A DNA stretch of 64,000 nucleotides, from positions 248,001 to 312,000 of the forward strand of contig NZ_NQKI01000001.1 in the NCBI RefSeq assembly GCF_002269125.1, given 5' to 3'. A program made the translations under genes and the position numbers. Positions 50,408 to 58,718 of this stretch are shown here, piece after piece; position 1 is the first letter of the stretch; the number at the start of each line of letters is the position of its first letter. Source of the stretch: Pseudomonas lundensis (GTDB taxonomy: Bacteria > Pseudomonadota > Gammaproteobacteria > Pseudomonadales > Pseudomonadaceae). The notes under the pieces are model-generated. The model was not told the DNA's origin and did not search any database. It worked only from the letters and a program-made list of their open reading frames with translations.

Positions 50408-50530
50408 AGGCCTGCCTTTTTAGTTCGATGATGACTGCGCGGAAAATGGCCAAATGCCACGCAAAAATGATGGGCTAAGATAACACAGCGCCTGCTATGG
50501 AACAGCGGCGCCCACTGACATGGAGGTGTT

Positions 50531-51205
50531 ATGAGCATTAGAGATTGGCCCGCAGCAGAGCGTCCGCGGGAGAAACTTTTAGAACAGGGATCAGCTAGCC
50601 TTTCAGATGCCGAATTACTTGCCATTTTCCTGCGCACGGGCGTTTCGGGCAAAAGTGCGGTGGATCTTGCACGTCACTTGTTGGCTGAATTCGGCAGCCT
50701 GCGAGCATTGCTGGAAGCTGACCTGGGGTCGTTCTGCCGTCAACTTGGGCTAGGCCCCGCCAAGTTCAGCCAACTGCAGGCGGTGCTGGAAATGGGCCGT
50801 CGCCATTTGGCCGAACGCTTGCGCCGTGACTCCGCGCTGGAGAGCCCGCAAGCCGTGCGCGATTACTTGAAATCGCTGTTGCGTCACGAGCACCACGAAG
50901 TGTTCGGCTGCCTGTTTATGGACTCCAAACACCGTATGTTGGCGTTTGAAGTATTGTTCAGAGGCTCAATCGACAGCGCCAGCGTGTACCCGCGGCAAGT
51001 CGTGAAGCGCGCACTGGCGCATAACGCTGCAGCCGTAATTTTTTGTCACAACCACCCTTCAGGGGTGCCCGAGCCCAGCGAAGCCGACCGAACGCTGACC
51101 CAGCGCCTGACAGAGGCGCTGGACCTGATTGAAGTGCGCGTGCTTGACCATTTCATTGTCGGCGAAGGCGAGCCGCTGTCCATGGTCGAATATGGCTGGA
51201 TGTGA
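50531..51205 (+). CDS. radC: RadC/MPN-domain protein
   Basis: A 224-aa protein with an N-terminal helix-hairpin-helix-like region and a C-terminal JAMM/MPN domain. The metal motif is complete: the upstream Glu-containing strand, then [16 protein letters not shown]. The once-claimed DNA-repair role is not supported in later work, and the cellular function is unclear. It begins [17 protein letters not shown], the usual family N-terminus. It ends 3 bp from the convergent binding-protein gene. Confidence 0.92.
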   Translation: MSIRDWPAAERPREKLLEQGSASLSDAELLAIFLRTGVSGKSAVDLARHLLAEFGSLRALLEADLGSFCRQLGLGPAKFSQLQAVLEMGRRHLAERLRRDSALESPQAVRDYLKSLLRHEHHEVFGCLFMDSKHRMLAFEVLFRGSIDSASVYPRQVVKRALAHNAAAVIFCHNHPSGVPEPSEADRTLTQRLTEALDLIEVRVLDHFIVGEGEPLSMVEYGWM

Positions 51206-51208
51206 GGC

Positions 51209-52795
51209 CTAAGGCTTTAGGCTCACTGTCGAAAAATCCTGACGGCCAAATGGACTTACCTCATAACCCTGTACGTCTTTACGCGTAAGTGCGTAGGCCG
51301 TTGGATGTGCCAGCGGCAGCCACAAAGCTTGCTGCTGAATCTGCGCTTGAGCCTTCTGATACAGCGCACTGCGCTTGTCCTGATCGCTCAGGCGTTTGCC
51401 CTCACTGATCAAACTGTCCAGCGTCTTGTCGCAGTAGCGCGCAAAGTTGGTTCCGGACTGCACAGCAGCGCAGGAAAACTGGGGCGTCAGGAAATTGTCC
51501 GGGTCACCGTTGTCACCCGCCCAGCCCATGAACAGCAAATCGTGCTCGCCTGCTTTCGCGCGGCGAATCAGCTCGCCCCATTCGATCACCCGAATATCAG
51601 CCTTAATCCCGACCTTCGCCAGATCCGCTTGCAACAACTGCGCTCCCAGGCTTGGATTGGGGTTCAACACGCTACCTGTCGGACGTGTCCAGATCGTTGT
51701 ACTGAAGCCGTCCTTGAGCCCGGCCTTGGCTAATAACGCCTTAGCTTTTTGCGGGTCGTGGGGATACTCCGGCAAATCCTTGGCGTAGCTCCAGGTGGTT
51801 GCCGGGTAAACACCCTTGGCCGCTTGCCCGCTGTTTTCAAACACCGCGTTCAAGTAAGTGTCCCTGTCAAAAGCCAGATTGATCGCCTGCCGCACTTCGG
51901 GTTTATCCAGCGGAGGATGCTGGCTGTTAATCGCCACGAAAGCCGTCATGAATGCAGGTGTTTGCGCAACTTTCAACGAGGGATCTTTGGCTGCGGCTTC
52001 AACATCCAGCGGTTTGGGCGAGAGCGCGATCTGGCACTCATTGCGCCGCAGCTTCTGCAACCTGACGTTGGCATCTGGCGTAATGGCGAAGATCAGCCCG
52101 TCAACCTTCGGCTTGCCAGAGAAATAATCAGGATTGGCCTTATAGCGAACCACGGCATCCTTTTGGAAGCGCGAGAACACAAAGGGTCCGGTGCCGATCG
52201 GCTGACTGTTCATCCGTTCAGGCGTGCCGGCCTTGAGCAGTTTGTCGGCATATTCGGCCGAATAGATGGAAGCAAAGCCCATGCTCAAGGCAGGCAGGAA
52301 GGTTGAGTCCGGATGGGAGAGGGTGAAGCGAACCGTTTGCGTGTCCGGCGTCTCGATGCTTTTAATCAGTGTAGGCAGTTGCAAAGACTGCGCGTGAGGG
52401 AAGCCGCTTTGCGCAACCTTGTGCCAAGGGTTGGCCGGATCAAGCATGCGCTCAAAACTGAAACGCACATCCTCGGCATTCAAGTCGCGCGAAGGGGTGA
52501 AGTAGGGGGTTTTGTGAAACTTGACGCCCGGACGCAATTTAAAGTCGTACACAAGGCCGTCAGCGGACACTGACCAGCTTTGCGCAAGGCTGGGCACTAA
52601 CTTCCCGGCCTGCGCGTCAAAATCCACCAGACGGTTCATCAGCACGTCCGCGGAGGCATTGGTGGTGCTGAGCGAGTTGTATTGCACGACATCGAACCCT
52701 TCCGGGCTGGCCTCAGTGCACACGCTCAACGTGGCGGCGTGCGCCAGCGGCGTCAGACAAAACGTTAACAATAAGGGGGCAGCAGCGAGGCGCAT
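51209..52795 (-). CDS. Dipeptide ABC transporter substrate-binding protein (DppA-like)
   Basis: A 528-aa periplasmic SBP_bac_5 protein with a signal peptide (TFCLTPLAHA-A). The family motifs ASPEGFDVVQYNSLSTTNAS (cut), DVRFSFERMLDP and GTGPFVFSRFQKDAVVRYKAN (in pieces) are present, with a Cys pair (CSAA...YC) in the C-terminal domain. It probably binds di- or tripeptides. No permease or ATPase is adjacent, so it is an orphan that would share a transporter encoded elsewhere. Confidence 0.92.
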   Translation of the reverse strand: MRLAAAPLLLTFCLTPLAHAATLSVCTEASPEGFDVVQYNSLSTTNASADVLMNRLVDFDAQAGKLVPSLAQSWSVSADGLVYDFKLRPGVKFHKTPYFTPSRDLNAEDVRFSFERMLDPANPWHKVAQSGFPHAQSLQLPTLIKSIETPDTQTVRFTLSHPDSTFLPALSMGFASIYSAEYADKLLKAGTPERMNSQPIGTGPFVFSRFQKDAVVRYKANPDYFSGKPKVDGLIFAITPDANVRLQKLRRNECQIALSPKPLDVEAAAKDPSLKVAQTPAFMTAFVAINSQHPPLDKPEVRQAINLAFDRDTYLNAVFENSGQAAKGVYPATTWSYAKDLPEYPHDPQKAKALLAKAGLKDGFSTTIWTRPTGSVLNPNPSLGAQLLQADLAKVGIKADIRVIEWGELIRRAKAGEHDLLFMGWAGDNGDPDNFLTPQFSCAAVQSGTNFARYCDKTLDSLISEGKRLSDQDKRSALYQKAQAQIQQQALWLPLAHPTAYALTRKDVQGYEVSPFGRQDFSTVSLKP

Positions 52796-53130
52796 GGCGG
52801 GATTTCCTTGGCAAGTCGTTGGCCCATCTGCAGGTGCAGTCTGGAAAAGACCTACCCTAGTGATCTATAGAGAAAATGACTACTTTTTAGCGCGACTCGT
52901 TCCCATGTGACGGTTCATTGATGCAGGGGAAATGGCCAATCACTGTGTTTTAAGTACTTGCCATGGAGATTGTGCTGCAGCTCGACACGCCGCTTGAACG
53001 CAAACAGCTGCGATCCTGACCTGAAACCTTTCATCCAGCGACGAGCGGTAAGGGCCCACAGGGCATAGGCTTTAGCGCGGATTGTCGATAGAATGCCGCC
53101 TTTATCAATCAATGCAAATCACACTGCATG
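52796..53130. other. Intergenic region upstream of the rpmB promoter
   Basis: No convincing gene. A 65-aa frame on the minus strand (52915-53112) has no recognisable family and a poor start. The minus-strand promoter of the binding-protein gene is expected near its left end. A TAGAAT hexamer at 53089-53094 has no good partner. Confidence 0.5.
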
Positions 53131-53159
53131 TTGTTGCTCAATAGTCTTTCTGGTATAAA
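53131..53159 (+). promoter_or_regulatory. Probable sigma-70 promoter of rpmB-rpmG
   Basis: TTGTTG (53131-53136) and TATAAA (53154-53159) are spaced exactly 17 bp apart. The following bases are GC-rich (AGCAGCGCT), as in stringently controlled ribosomal promoters. The start site would be near 53166. Confidence 0.72.
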
Positions 53160-53165
53160 GCAGCG

Positions 53166-53308
53166 CTCTTTTCTAGGGGCCCGGTTCCTTCGTTTGTAGG
53201 CGTAACCGGTAAGACCCTTAAAGAAACGCGGCGCCTAGCGCCAAATGACTGAGAGATTAAGCGGCCAACCCATGCCGGGTTGGGCATGTGGTTTTAGAGG
53301 GCTGAGGC
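53166..53308 (+). promoter_or_regulatory. Structured 5' leader of rpmB
   Basis: About 140 nt lie between the probable start site and rpmB. Two perfect small hairpins are visible: GGCGC-CTA-GCGCC at 53230-53242 and CCAACCC-ATGCC-GGGTTGG at 53265-53283, the latter 25 nt before the ATG. No coding frame fits. A role in ribosomal-protein autoregulation is possible. Confidence 0.45.
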
Positions 53309-53542
53309 ATGTCGAGAGTCTGTCAAGTTACCGGTAAGGGTCCGGTGACTGGGAATAACATTTCCCACGCAAATAACAAAACCCGTCGTCGTTTCCTGCC
53401 GAACCTGCAGCATCACCGCTTCTGGGTTGAAGAAGAGAAACGTTTCGTGCGTCTGCGCGTATCTGCCAAAGGCATGCGTATCATCGACAAGCGTGGCATT
53501 ACTGTCGTGCTGGCCGAAATCCGCCGTGCTGGCAAGATCTAA
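53309..53542 (+). CDS. rpmB: 50S ribosomal protein L28
   Basis: A 77-aa ribosomal protein starting [17 protein letters not shown], with the [12 protein letters not shown] basic segment. It has only one cysteine, so it is the zinc-independent form. It is 11 bp upstream of rpmG, the standard operon. Confidence 0.97.
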   Translation: MSRVCQVTGKGPVTGNNISHANNKTRRRFLPNLQHHRFWVEEEKRFVRLRVSAKGMRIIDKRGITVVLAEIRRAGKI

Positions 53543-53553
53543 AGGAGCTAATC

Positions 53554-53709
53554 ATGCGTGAATTGATCCGTTTGGTGTCGAGCGCTGGTACAGGCCATTT
53601 CTACACCACTGATAAGAACAAGCGCACCACTCCGGACAAAATCGAAATCAAAAAATTCGATCCGCGGGTTCGCAAGCACGTGATCTACAAAGAAGCCAAA
53701 ATCAAGTAA
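53554..53709 (+). CDS. rpmG: 50S ribosomal protein L33
   Basis: A 51-aa protein ([17 protein letters not shown]... EAKIK) that I read directly from the sequence. It has no CxxC pairs and is therefore the zinc-free form. The ribosome site AAAGGAG lies 8 nt upstream. A terminator follows 20 bp after the stop. Confidence 0.97.
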   Translation: MRELIRLVSSAGTGHFYTTDKNKRTTPDKIEIKKFDPRVRKHVIYKEAKIK

Positions 53710-53728
53710 TTGATTTTTCTTCTTTACG

Positions 53729-53763
53729 AAAAAGGCCCGCATCTCACGATACGGGCCTTTTTT
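53729..53763 (+). terminator. Rho-independent terminator of rpmBG
   Basis: AAAAAGGCCCG and CGGGCCTTTTT form an 11-bp stem with a T-run on the plus strand. Confidence 0.93.
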
Positions 53764-53840
53764 GTTGCTTACGCCACAGCAAACCTCAGCAGGCGAATGA
53801 TGCCGCAGTCAGCACCCAACAGAACTTGATGTAAAAAATT

Positions 53841-54452
53841 TCATCCCGAAAACGGAAATTTCTGTCCCGCTTCAAGCACTTTTAATGTGAACGAACCCGC
53901 TGTCCCCGCCCCGCTTTCATTCAGTAAAGGGTAACCCTCGTCGTCCACCACGTTAACCTGGCGCCCGTTAGGGCTGGTCAACTGCACATGTTCAACAACT
54001 TGGCCAATGCGCAAAACATCCGTGCCCATGTTATCCAGTTGAAACAACAACTTATTTAAATACCTATCAGCGTGAATATAGTCGGGATGGACGTCGTACA
54101 ACCCCAAAAAGCTGTTTTTACTAATATCGACATGGTGCCCATTGAAACGGTGATTACGTGCGTCAGGTTGTTCGAGGTGGCGTGTAAAAGCCGCGATACG
54201 GTAAAGGTGCCGGCCATCCTCAAAGACATAACAACCAAACCAAAAACTTAACTCCACCAAGTAACGGTCCCAGACCATGCCGTTACTTAAGCGCTTTGTA
54301 TAGTTATCTTTACCCGCAAACAACCAGCCGTCGTTATTTTTAAAAACGGTCTCATTGTTCATGGTGGCAGCGACTTTATACAGCGTCTGATCTTTACCTT
54401 TCCAGTAAATATCTGCACAAAAGCTTTTTTCCAACTTCAGAGCGCTTTTCAT
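53841..54452 (-). CDS. Unrecognised 203-aa protein, accessory
   Basis: I do not recognise this family. The protein is soluble, without signal peptide or membrane segment, and aromatic-rich (FWFGCYVFEDGRHLYRIAAF). Its N-terminal half is strand-like with repeated WxxAGKD/YWKGKDQTLYKV text; the C-terminal half ends in a Gly/Ser-rich beta segment (ESGAGTAGSFTLKVLEAG). GC is clearly lower than in neighbouring genes (23 of 60 bases in 54301-54360), which suggests acquisition. It lies 9 bp downstream of the I78-like gene on the same strand, so the two are probably cotranscribed. It could be a partner, target or passenger of the inhibitors. Confidence 0.75.
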   Translation of the reverse strand: MKSALKLEKSFCADIYWKGKDQTLYKVAATMNNETVFKNNDGWLFAGKDNYTKRLSNGMVWDRYLVELSFWFGCYVFEDGRHLYRIAAFTRHLEQPDARNHRFNGHHVDISKNSFLGLYDVHPDYIHADRYLNKLLFQLDNMGTDVLRIGQVVEHVQLTSPNGRQVNVVDDEGYPLLNESGAGTAGSFTLKVLEAGQKFPFSG

Positions 54453-54461
54453 AGGCCACCC

Positions 54462-54761
54462 TCAACCACACATATAACCTTGAATAATGTTGTTTTGGTT
54501 GACGATGATGCGCAGTCGATCAGCGTTGTACTCCTTCGTGTAACCTTCGCCGGGCCTTTCAACACGAACAACCGTCGCGCCGGAACGCTGGCGCATGATT
54601 TCTACAAACTCGGGGGTTGCCGCATGCAGAATCTTGGGCAGGGCGAAGTCCAGGCTGCATTTTCCTGGCTCACTCTCAGAAGCCGCTGCCTGAACGCTTC
54701 CAGCACCCAAGACGAGCAAACACGCAATGGCTGTTTTTTTCATATTAAATAATGTGTTCAT
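54462..54761 (-). CDS. Secreted I78-type protease-inhibitor-like protein 1
   Basis: A 99-aa exported protein. A signal peptide (AIACLLVLGAGSVQA-A) precedes a compact domain of about 75 residues with Cys in EPGKCSLD and Cys at the terminal YMCG, likely to pair. The core VVRVERPGEGYTKEYNADRL-RI matches the I78 (elastase-inhibitor) pattern and aligns well with the next gene. I chose ATG 54761, which has a strong AAGGAAG site; MKKTA at 54743 is a second choice. The target protease is unknown. Confidence 0.78.
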   Translation of the reverse strand: MNTLFNMKKTAIACLLVLGAGSVQAAASESEPGKCSLDFALPKILHAATPEFVEIMRQRSGATVVRVERPGEGYTKEYNADRLRIIVNQNNIIQGYMCG

Positions 54762-54822
54762 TTCACTTCCTTGCAAAATTCAACGCAAACTTTCAACCCT
54801 GTTAAACGTTTACCAACGCCCA

Positions 54823-55119
54823 TTACCCGCAGCGGAAGTAACTCACTTTATTATCCGCGCCTACACCGATTCTCAGGCGATTCTCATTGAACTCTGTGGT
54901 ATAGGCTACGCCCTCGCGCTCGACGCGAATTTCCTTCGCTTCAAAGATGTTGCGCAATACTTCGAAAATTACAGGCGAGGCATCAAAGGGCATAACGGTA
55001 TTGTATGCAATATCAGTCCTGCACTTTCCACCTTCCGTTGCCATGGCCGGTGCCGACGCAAATACCGACGCAATAATGGCAGCCAGTGCAGTGTTTTTTG
55101 TAACGCTTAAAGTAGTCAT
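54823..55119 (-). CDS. Secreted I78-type protease-inhibitor-like protein 2
   Basis: A 98-aa paralogue of the neighbouring gene. Its signal peptide is TALAAIIASVFASAPAMA-T. The mature part begins GGKCRTD and ends YFRCG, with the shared core IRVEREGVAYTTEFNENRL-RI. Compared with the first copy, the cysteine pair and the R-V-E-R...T-x-E-x-N-x2-RLRI spacing are kept while most other residues differ, so the duplication is old or the two came separately. The gap to the first copy is 61 bp. It is probably the first gene of the three-gene unit. Confidence 0.78.
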   Translation of the reverse strand: MTTLSVTKNTALAAIIASVFASAPAMATEGGKCRTDIAYNTVMPFDASPVIFEVLRNIFEAKEIRVEREGVAYTTEFNENRLRIGVGADNKVSYFRCG

Positions 55120-55273
55120 GTTATTTCCCTATTTAGATAAGTGACGGGCGAATTCAGCCCTTATGCAGGTGTATATAATCGGTCTCTGCATACATCAAAG
55201 TCTGGATCTATTTTTCAATAGGGCAGGCATTCAGCTGTAACTGAACTTGTACCGCCTACACATTCAATGCAAC

Positions 55274-55312
55274 ACAAAAAAGCCCTGCCATTATCAATGG
55301 CAGGGCTTTGTG
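55274..55312. terminator. Rho-independent terminator after the cupin gene
   Basis: AAAAAAGCCCTGCCATT and AATGGCAGGGCTTTGT form a 13-bp stem. It follows the minus-strand cupin stop and separates it from the I78 cassette. Confidence 0.9.
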
Positions 55313-55333
55313 CAACGCTCTAGTTCGTGCTAT

Positions 55334-55696
55334 TCAGCGCTTGCTCTCGAACACAACGTACACTTTCCTACACGCCTCAAGCACTTCCCACGTCCCCTGA
55401 AAACCGGCCGGGATGACAAAGCGGTCGCCTGCTCTCAGGGTTTTGGCATTACCTTCCCCGTCACGTAAAACTGAAACGCCCTGCAAAATTTCACAGTATT
55501 CATGCTCAGTGTATTTAACCTTCCACTGGCCCACGTCCCCTTCCCACACACCGGCGTTCATTTGCCCGCATGGGCTGTCGTAATGGTTATGGATCACTTG
55601 CTCCGGGTCGCCTTTGAGCACCTTCTCCGGTGCTGGCCGAAAGCGTACGGCCTCGGTGTTGGCGGTATTGAAATCGACGATCGTTTCGATGCTCAT
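55334..55696 (-). CDS. Cupin-domain protein (DUF861 type)
   Basis: A 120-aa single-cupin protein. The first motif is replaced by a GVWEGDVGQWKVKYTEHEYCEILQG (cut) strand as in the EutQ/DUF861 group, and the second has RAGDRFVIPAGFQGTWEVLE. Start MSIETIVDF. Such cupins occur with aminoaldehyde and polyamine catabolism genes in pseudomonads; here it is divergent from kauB, which supports that link. The substrate is unknown. Confidence 0.85.
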   Translation of the reverse strand: MSIETIVDFNTANTEAVRFRPAPEKVLKGDPEQVIHNHYDSPCGQMNAGVWEGDVGQWKVKYTEHEYCEILQGVSVLRDGEGNAKTLRAGDRFVIPAGFQGTWEVLEACRKVYVVFESKR

Positions 55697-55934
55697 AGGT
55701 CTTGTCCCCCCGAAATTGCGGTGTGTGTGGCCATAAAGGCCAAAGTCTATGTTTATTAAAACGAACAAGCCATGCCGTTTACGACACGCGTGTCAAATAT
55801 ATTGAAAGTCTCACAGCCACTGGTTTAGGGTGGCGCATGTCTTGTGCCGAACACATTGGTGGATTGGACAGCATTCCTGACGTGCCACGCGAAAAACCGT
55901 GGTGCATGTATATCAATAAGAGGAGGACACTCGA

Positions 55935-57428
55935 ATGACCACCCTGACGCGTGCTGATTGGGAACAACGGGCCCAGCAGCTGAAAATCGAAGGTCGCGCC
56001 TACATCAACGGTGAATACACCGCCGCGGTCTCCAATGAAACGTTCGAGTGCCTCAGCCCGGTCGATGGCCGTTTGCTGGGCAAGGTTGCCAGCTGCGATG
56101 CCGCGGATGCTCAACGCGCCGTTGAAAACGCGCGCAACACCTTCAACTCGGGCGTGTGGTCGCGCATGGCACCGGCCAAGCGCAAAGCCACCATGATCCG
56201 TTTCGCGGGCCTGCTCAAGCAAAACGCTGAAGAGCTGGCCCTGCTTGAAACCCTCGATATGGGCAAGCCAATCAGTGACTCTCTGGGTATTGACGTCCCC
56301 GGCGCCGCCAACGCGCTGAGCTGGAGCGGCGAAGCCATCGACAAGATTTACGACGAAGTGGCCGCTACCCCGCATAACCAACTGGGCCTGGTGACACGCG
56401 AACCGGTCGGTGTTGTCGCCGCCATCGTGCCGTGGAACTTCCCCCTGATGATGGCCTGCTGGAAACTCGGGCCTGCGTTGTCCACGGGCAACTCCGTCAT
56501 CCTCAAGCCCTCTGAAAAATCGCCGCTGACCGCTATCCGCATCGCAGCACTGGCCGTCGAAGCAGGCATTCCGGCTGGCGTATTCAACGTCTTGCCGGGT
56601 TACGGCCACACTGTTGGCAAGGCGCTGGCACTGCACATGGACGTCGACACCCTGGTGTTCACAGGTTCCACCAAAATTGCCAAGCAACTGATGGTGTACG
56701 CTGGCGAGTCCAACATGAAGCGCGTCTGGCTCGAAGCAGGCGGTAAAAGCCCGAACATCGTGTTCGCCGACGCACCTGATCTGCAAGCGGCGGCCGAGTC
56801 GGCGGCCAGCGCCATCGCCTTTAACCAGGGCGAAGTCTGCACAGCGGGCTCGCGCCTGTTGGTCGAGCGCTCGATCAAGGACACCTTCCTGCCGCTGGTG
56901 ATCGAAGCCCTCAAAAGCTGGAAACCGGGCAACCCGCTGGACCCGGCCACCACCGTCGGCGCACTGGTCGACACACAACAGATGAACACGGTGTTGTCGT
57001 ACATCAAATCGGGTCACACCGAAGGCGCCAAACTGGTCGCCGGGGGCAACCAGATCCTTCAGGAGACGGGCGGGACTTATGTCGAGCCAACCATCTTCGA
57101 CGGCGTGAGCAACGCGATGAAAATCGCCCAGGAAGAAATTTTCGGCCCGGTATTGTCGGTCATTACCTTCGACACCGCCGAAGAAGCCATACAGATAGCC
57201 AACGACACGCCTTACGGCTTGGCGGCAGCGGTCTGGACGGCGGACATTTCCAAAGCTCACTTGACCGCCAAAGCGCTGCGCGCCGGCAGTGTCTGGGTTA
57301 ACCAATACGACGGCGGCGACATGACAGCACCGTTTGGTGGCTTCAAACAGTCGGGCAACGGCCGCGATAAATCGCTGCACGCGTTCGACAAGTACACCGA
57401 GCTGAAATCCACCTGGATCAAGCTGTAA
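55935..57428 (+). CDS. kauB: Aldehyde dehydrogenase KauB/PuuC type
   Basis: A 497-aa NAD(P)-dependent aldehyde dehydrogenase. The catalytic Cys is in NQGEVCTAGSR, the general-base Glu in WLEAGGKSPN, and the cofactor loop FTGSTKIAKQL is present. The N-terminus MTTLTRADWEQRAQ and length match pseudomonad KauB, which oxidises 4-guanidinobutyraldehyde and gamma-aminobutyraldehyde from arginine and polyamine breakdown. The ribosome site is AGGAGG. In P. aeruginosa the gene likewise lies near rpmG; here the I78 cassette stands between. Confidence 0.9.
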   Translation: MTTLTRADWEQRAQQLKIEGRAYINGEYTAAVSNETFECLSPVDGRLLGKVASCDAADAQRAVENARNTFNSGVWSRMAPAKRKATMIRFAGLLKQNAEELALLETLDMGKPISDSLGIDVPGAANALSWSGEAIDKIYDEVAATPHNQLGLVTREPVGVVAAIVPWNFPLMMACWKLGPALSTGNSVILKPSEKSPLTAIRIAALAVEAGIPAGVFNVLPGYGHTVGKALALHMDVDTLVFTGSTKIAKQLMVYAGESNMKRVWLEAGGKSPNIVFADAPDLQAAAESAASAIAFNQGEVCTAGSRLLVERSIKDTFLPLVIEALKSWKPGNPLDPATTVGALVDTQQMNTVLSYIKSGHTEGAKLVAGGNQILQETGGTYVEPTIFDGVSNAMKIAQEEIFGPVLSVITFDTAEEAIQIANDTPYGLAAAVWTADISKAHLTAKALRAGSVWVNQYDGGDMTAPFGGFKQSGNGRDKSLHAFDKYTELKSTWIKL

Positions 57429-57455
57429 CACCCGGCCTTCGCCGTCGCAACACCC

Positions 57456-57529
57456 CTGTGGGAGCGAGCGTGTCTCGCGATGACCATGCCTTAAGGCATA
57501 CCCATCGCAGACTTGCCCGCTCCCACAGT
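57456..57529. repeat. REPIN (paired REP elements)
   Basis: CTGTGGGAGCGAGCGTGTCTC at one end and its inverted partner CGCTCCCACAG-type copy (GACTTGCCCGCTCCCACAG) at the other flank a short palindrome, ATGCCTTAAGGCAT. This is the classic pseudomonad GTGGGAGCGGGC REP doublet, in the gap between kauB and the MFS gene. Confidence 0.85.
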
Positions 57530-57572
57530 TGCTTGAACACCCAGAAACCACGTGATCCACAGGAGCACACCC

Positions 57573-58718
57573 ATGCGTTGGGCGACATATTTTGCGGTGC
57601 TGGCTTCGGTTCTTAGCGTCGGCCTCGCGCTGGGTGTCAGCATGCCGCTGGTGTCGTTGCGCCTCGAAAACTGGGGCTACGGCGGATTTGCCATCGGCGT
57701 GATGGCAGCCATGCCTGCCATTGGCGTACTGGTCGGCGCCAGCATTGCCAGCAAGCTCGCAGCGCGCTTCGGCACACCAGGGCTGATGCGCTTGTGCCTG
57801 TGGTGCGGCGCACTGTCCATCGGGTTACTGGCCTTGCTGCCCAGTTATCCCGTGTGGCTGGTGTTGAGGCTGTTGATCGGGGTCGTACTCACCATGATCT
57901 TCATTCTGGGCGAAAGCTGGATCAACCAGTTGGTGACCGAGCAATGGCGGGGCCGCCTGGTCGCCCTGTATGGCTGCGCGTATGCCTTGAGCCAATTGTC
58001 CGGGCCGCTGCTCTTGGGGGTGGTGGGGTCTGAAAACGATTACGGCTTTGGGATCGGCGTAGCGTTGCTGACCCTTGCACCGTTGCTGCTGATGGGCCGC
58101 GATGGCGCACCCGTGACGCAATCCTGCAGCGTGACCTTCACCGATCTACTCGAATTTTGTCGCGGTTTGCCTGCCATTGCGTGGGCTGTCGCGCTGTTTG
58201 CAGCATTTGAGGCGATGATTCTGACGCTGCTGCCGGTGTATTGCCTGCGTCAAGGGTTCACGACCGACATTGCGCTGGCAATGGTCAGCACCGTGGTTGT
58301 CGGGGATGCCTTGCTGCAACTGCCCATTGGCGCCTTGGCCGACAAAGTGTCGCGCCGCTCATTGTTCACGGCATGCGCCGCGCTGCTGATGCTGTCCAGC
58401 CTTGCAGTGCCGTTACTGATCGATACCTTGATGATCTGGCCGGTGTGGGTGATTTTCGGCGCCAGCGCCGGGGGGTTGTTCACGTTGTCACTGATACTGA
58501 TCGGCGAACGTTACCGTGACGATGCGCTGGTGCGCGCCAATGCACACGTCGCTCAACTGTGGGGCATCGGCTGCCTGATCGGCCCGCTGGCGGCAGGGGC
58601 GGGCAGCCAATGGGTCAGTGGTCATGCGTTGCCTTTATTCATGGCCGCCGGGGCGTTCGGGCTAGTGATTCTGGTGTTGCGCCAAGGTGCGTTTGGCGCC
58701 GAACAGTCGGCAGCCTAG
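57573..58718 (+). CDS. MFS transporter
   Basis: A 381-aa, twelve-helix major facilitator. The loop 2-3 motif appears as ASKLAARFGTPGLM, and the loop 8-9 copy as GALADKVSRRSLF. Helices are strongly hydrophobic throughout. ATG 57573 (MRWATYF) follows AGGAG; upstream starts lack one. Position after kauB in pseudomonads suggests transport of a catabolic substrate, but this is not shown. The end overlaps the convergent PLD gene by 4 nt. Confidence 0.87.
   Translation: MRWATYFAVLASVLSVGLALGVSMPLVSLRLENWGYGGFAIGVMAAMPAIGVLVGASIASKLAARFGTPGLMRLCLWCGALSIGLLALLPSYPVWLVLRLLIGVVLTMIFILGESWINQLVTEQWRGRLVALYGCAYALSQLSGPLLLGVVGSENDYGFGIGVALLTLAPLLLMGRDGAPVTQSCSVTFTDLLEFCRGLPAIAWAVALFAAFEAMILTLLPVYCLRQGFTTDIALAMVSTVVVGDALLQLPIGALADKVSRRSLFTACAALLMLSSLAVPLLIDTLMIWPVWVIFGASAGGLFTLSLILIGERYRDDALVRANAHVAQLWGIGCLIGPLAAGAGSQWVSGHALPLFMAAGAFGLVILVLRQGAFGAEQSAA

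Noticed and set aside
52915..53112. 65-aa minus-strand frame upstream of rpmB
   Set aside because: No family, no convincing ribosome site, and it ends in promoter DNA. A decayed gene remnant remains possible but unsupported.
55702..55938. 78-aa plus-strand frame just before kauB
   Set aside because: It runs into the kauB start region, has odd composition (several scattered Cys) and no start signal; the region more probably holds the cupin/kauB promoters.
55779..57560. Long minus-strand open frame (593 codons) opposite kauB
   Set aside because: kauB has intact catalytic residues and a good ribosome site; the antisense frame has no recognisable domain.
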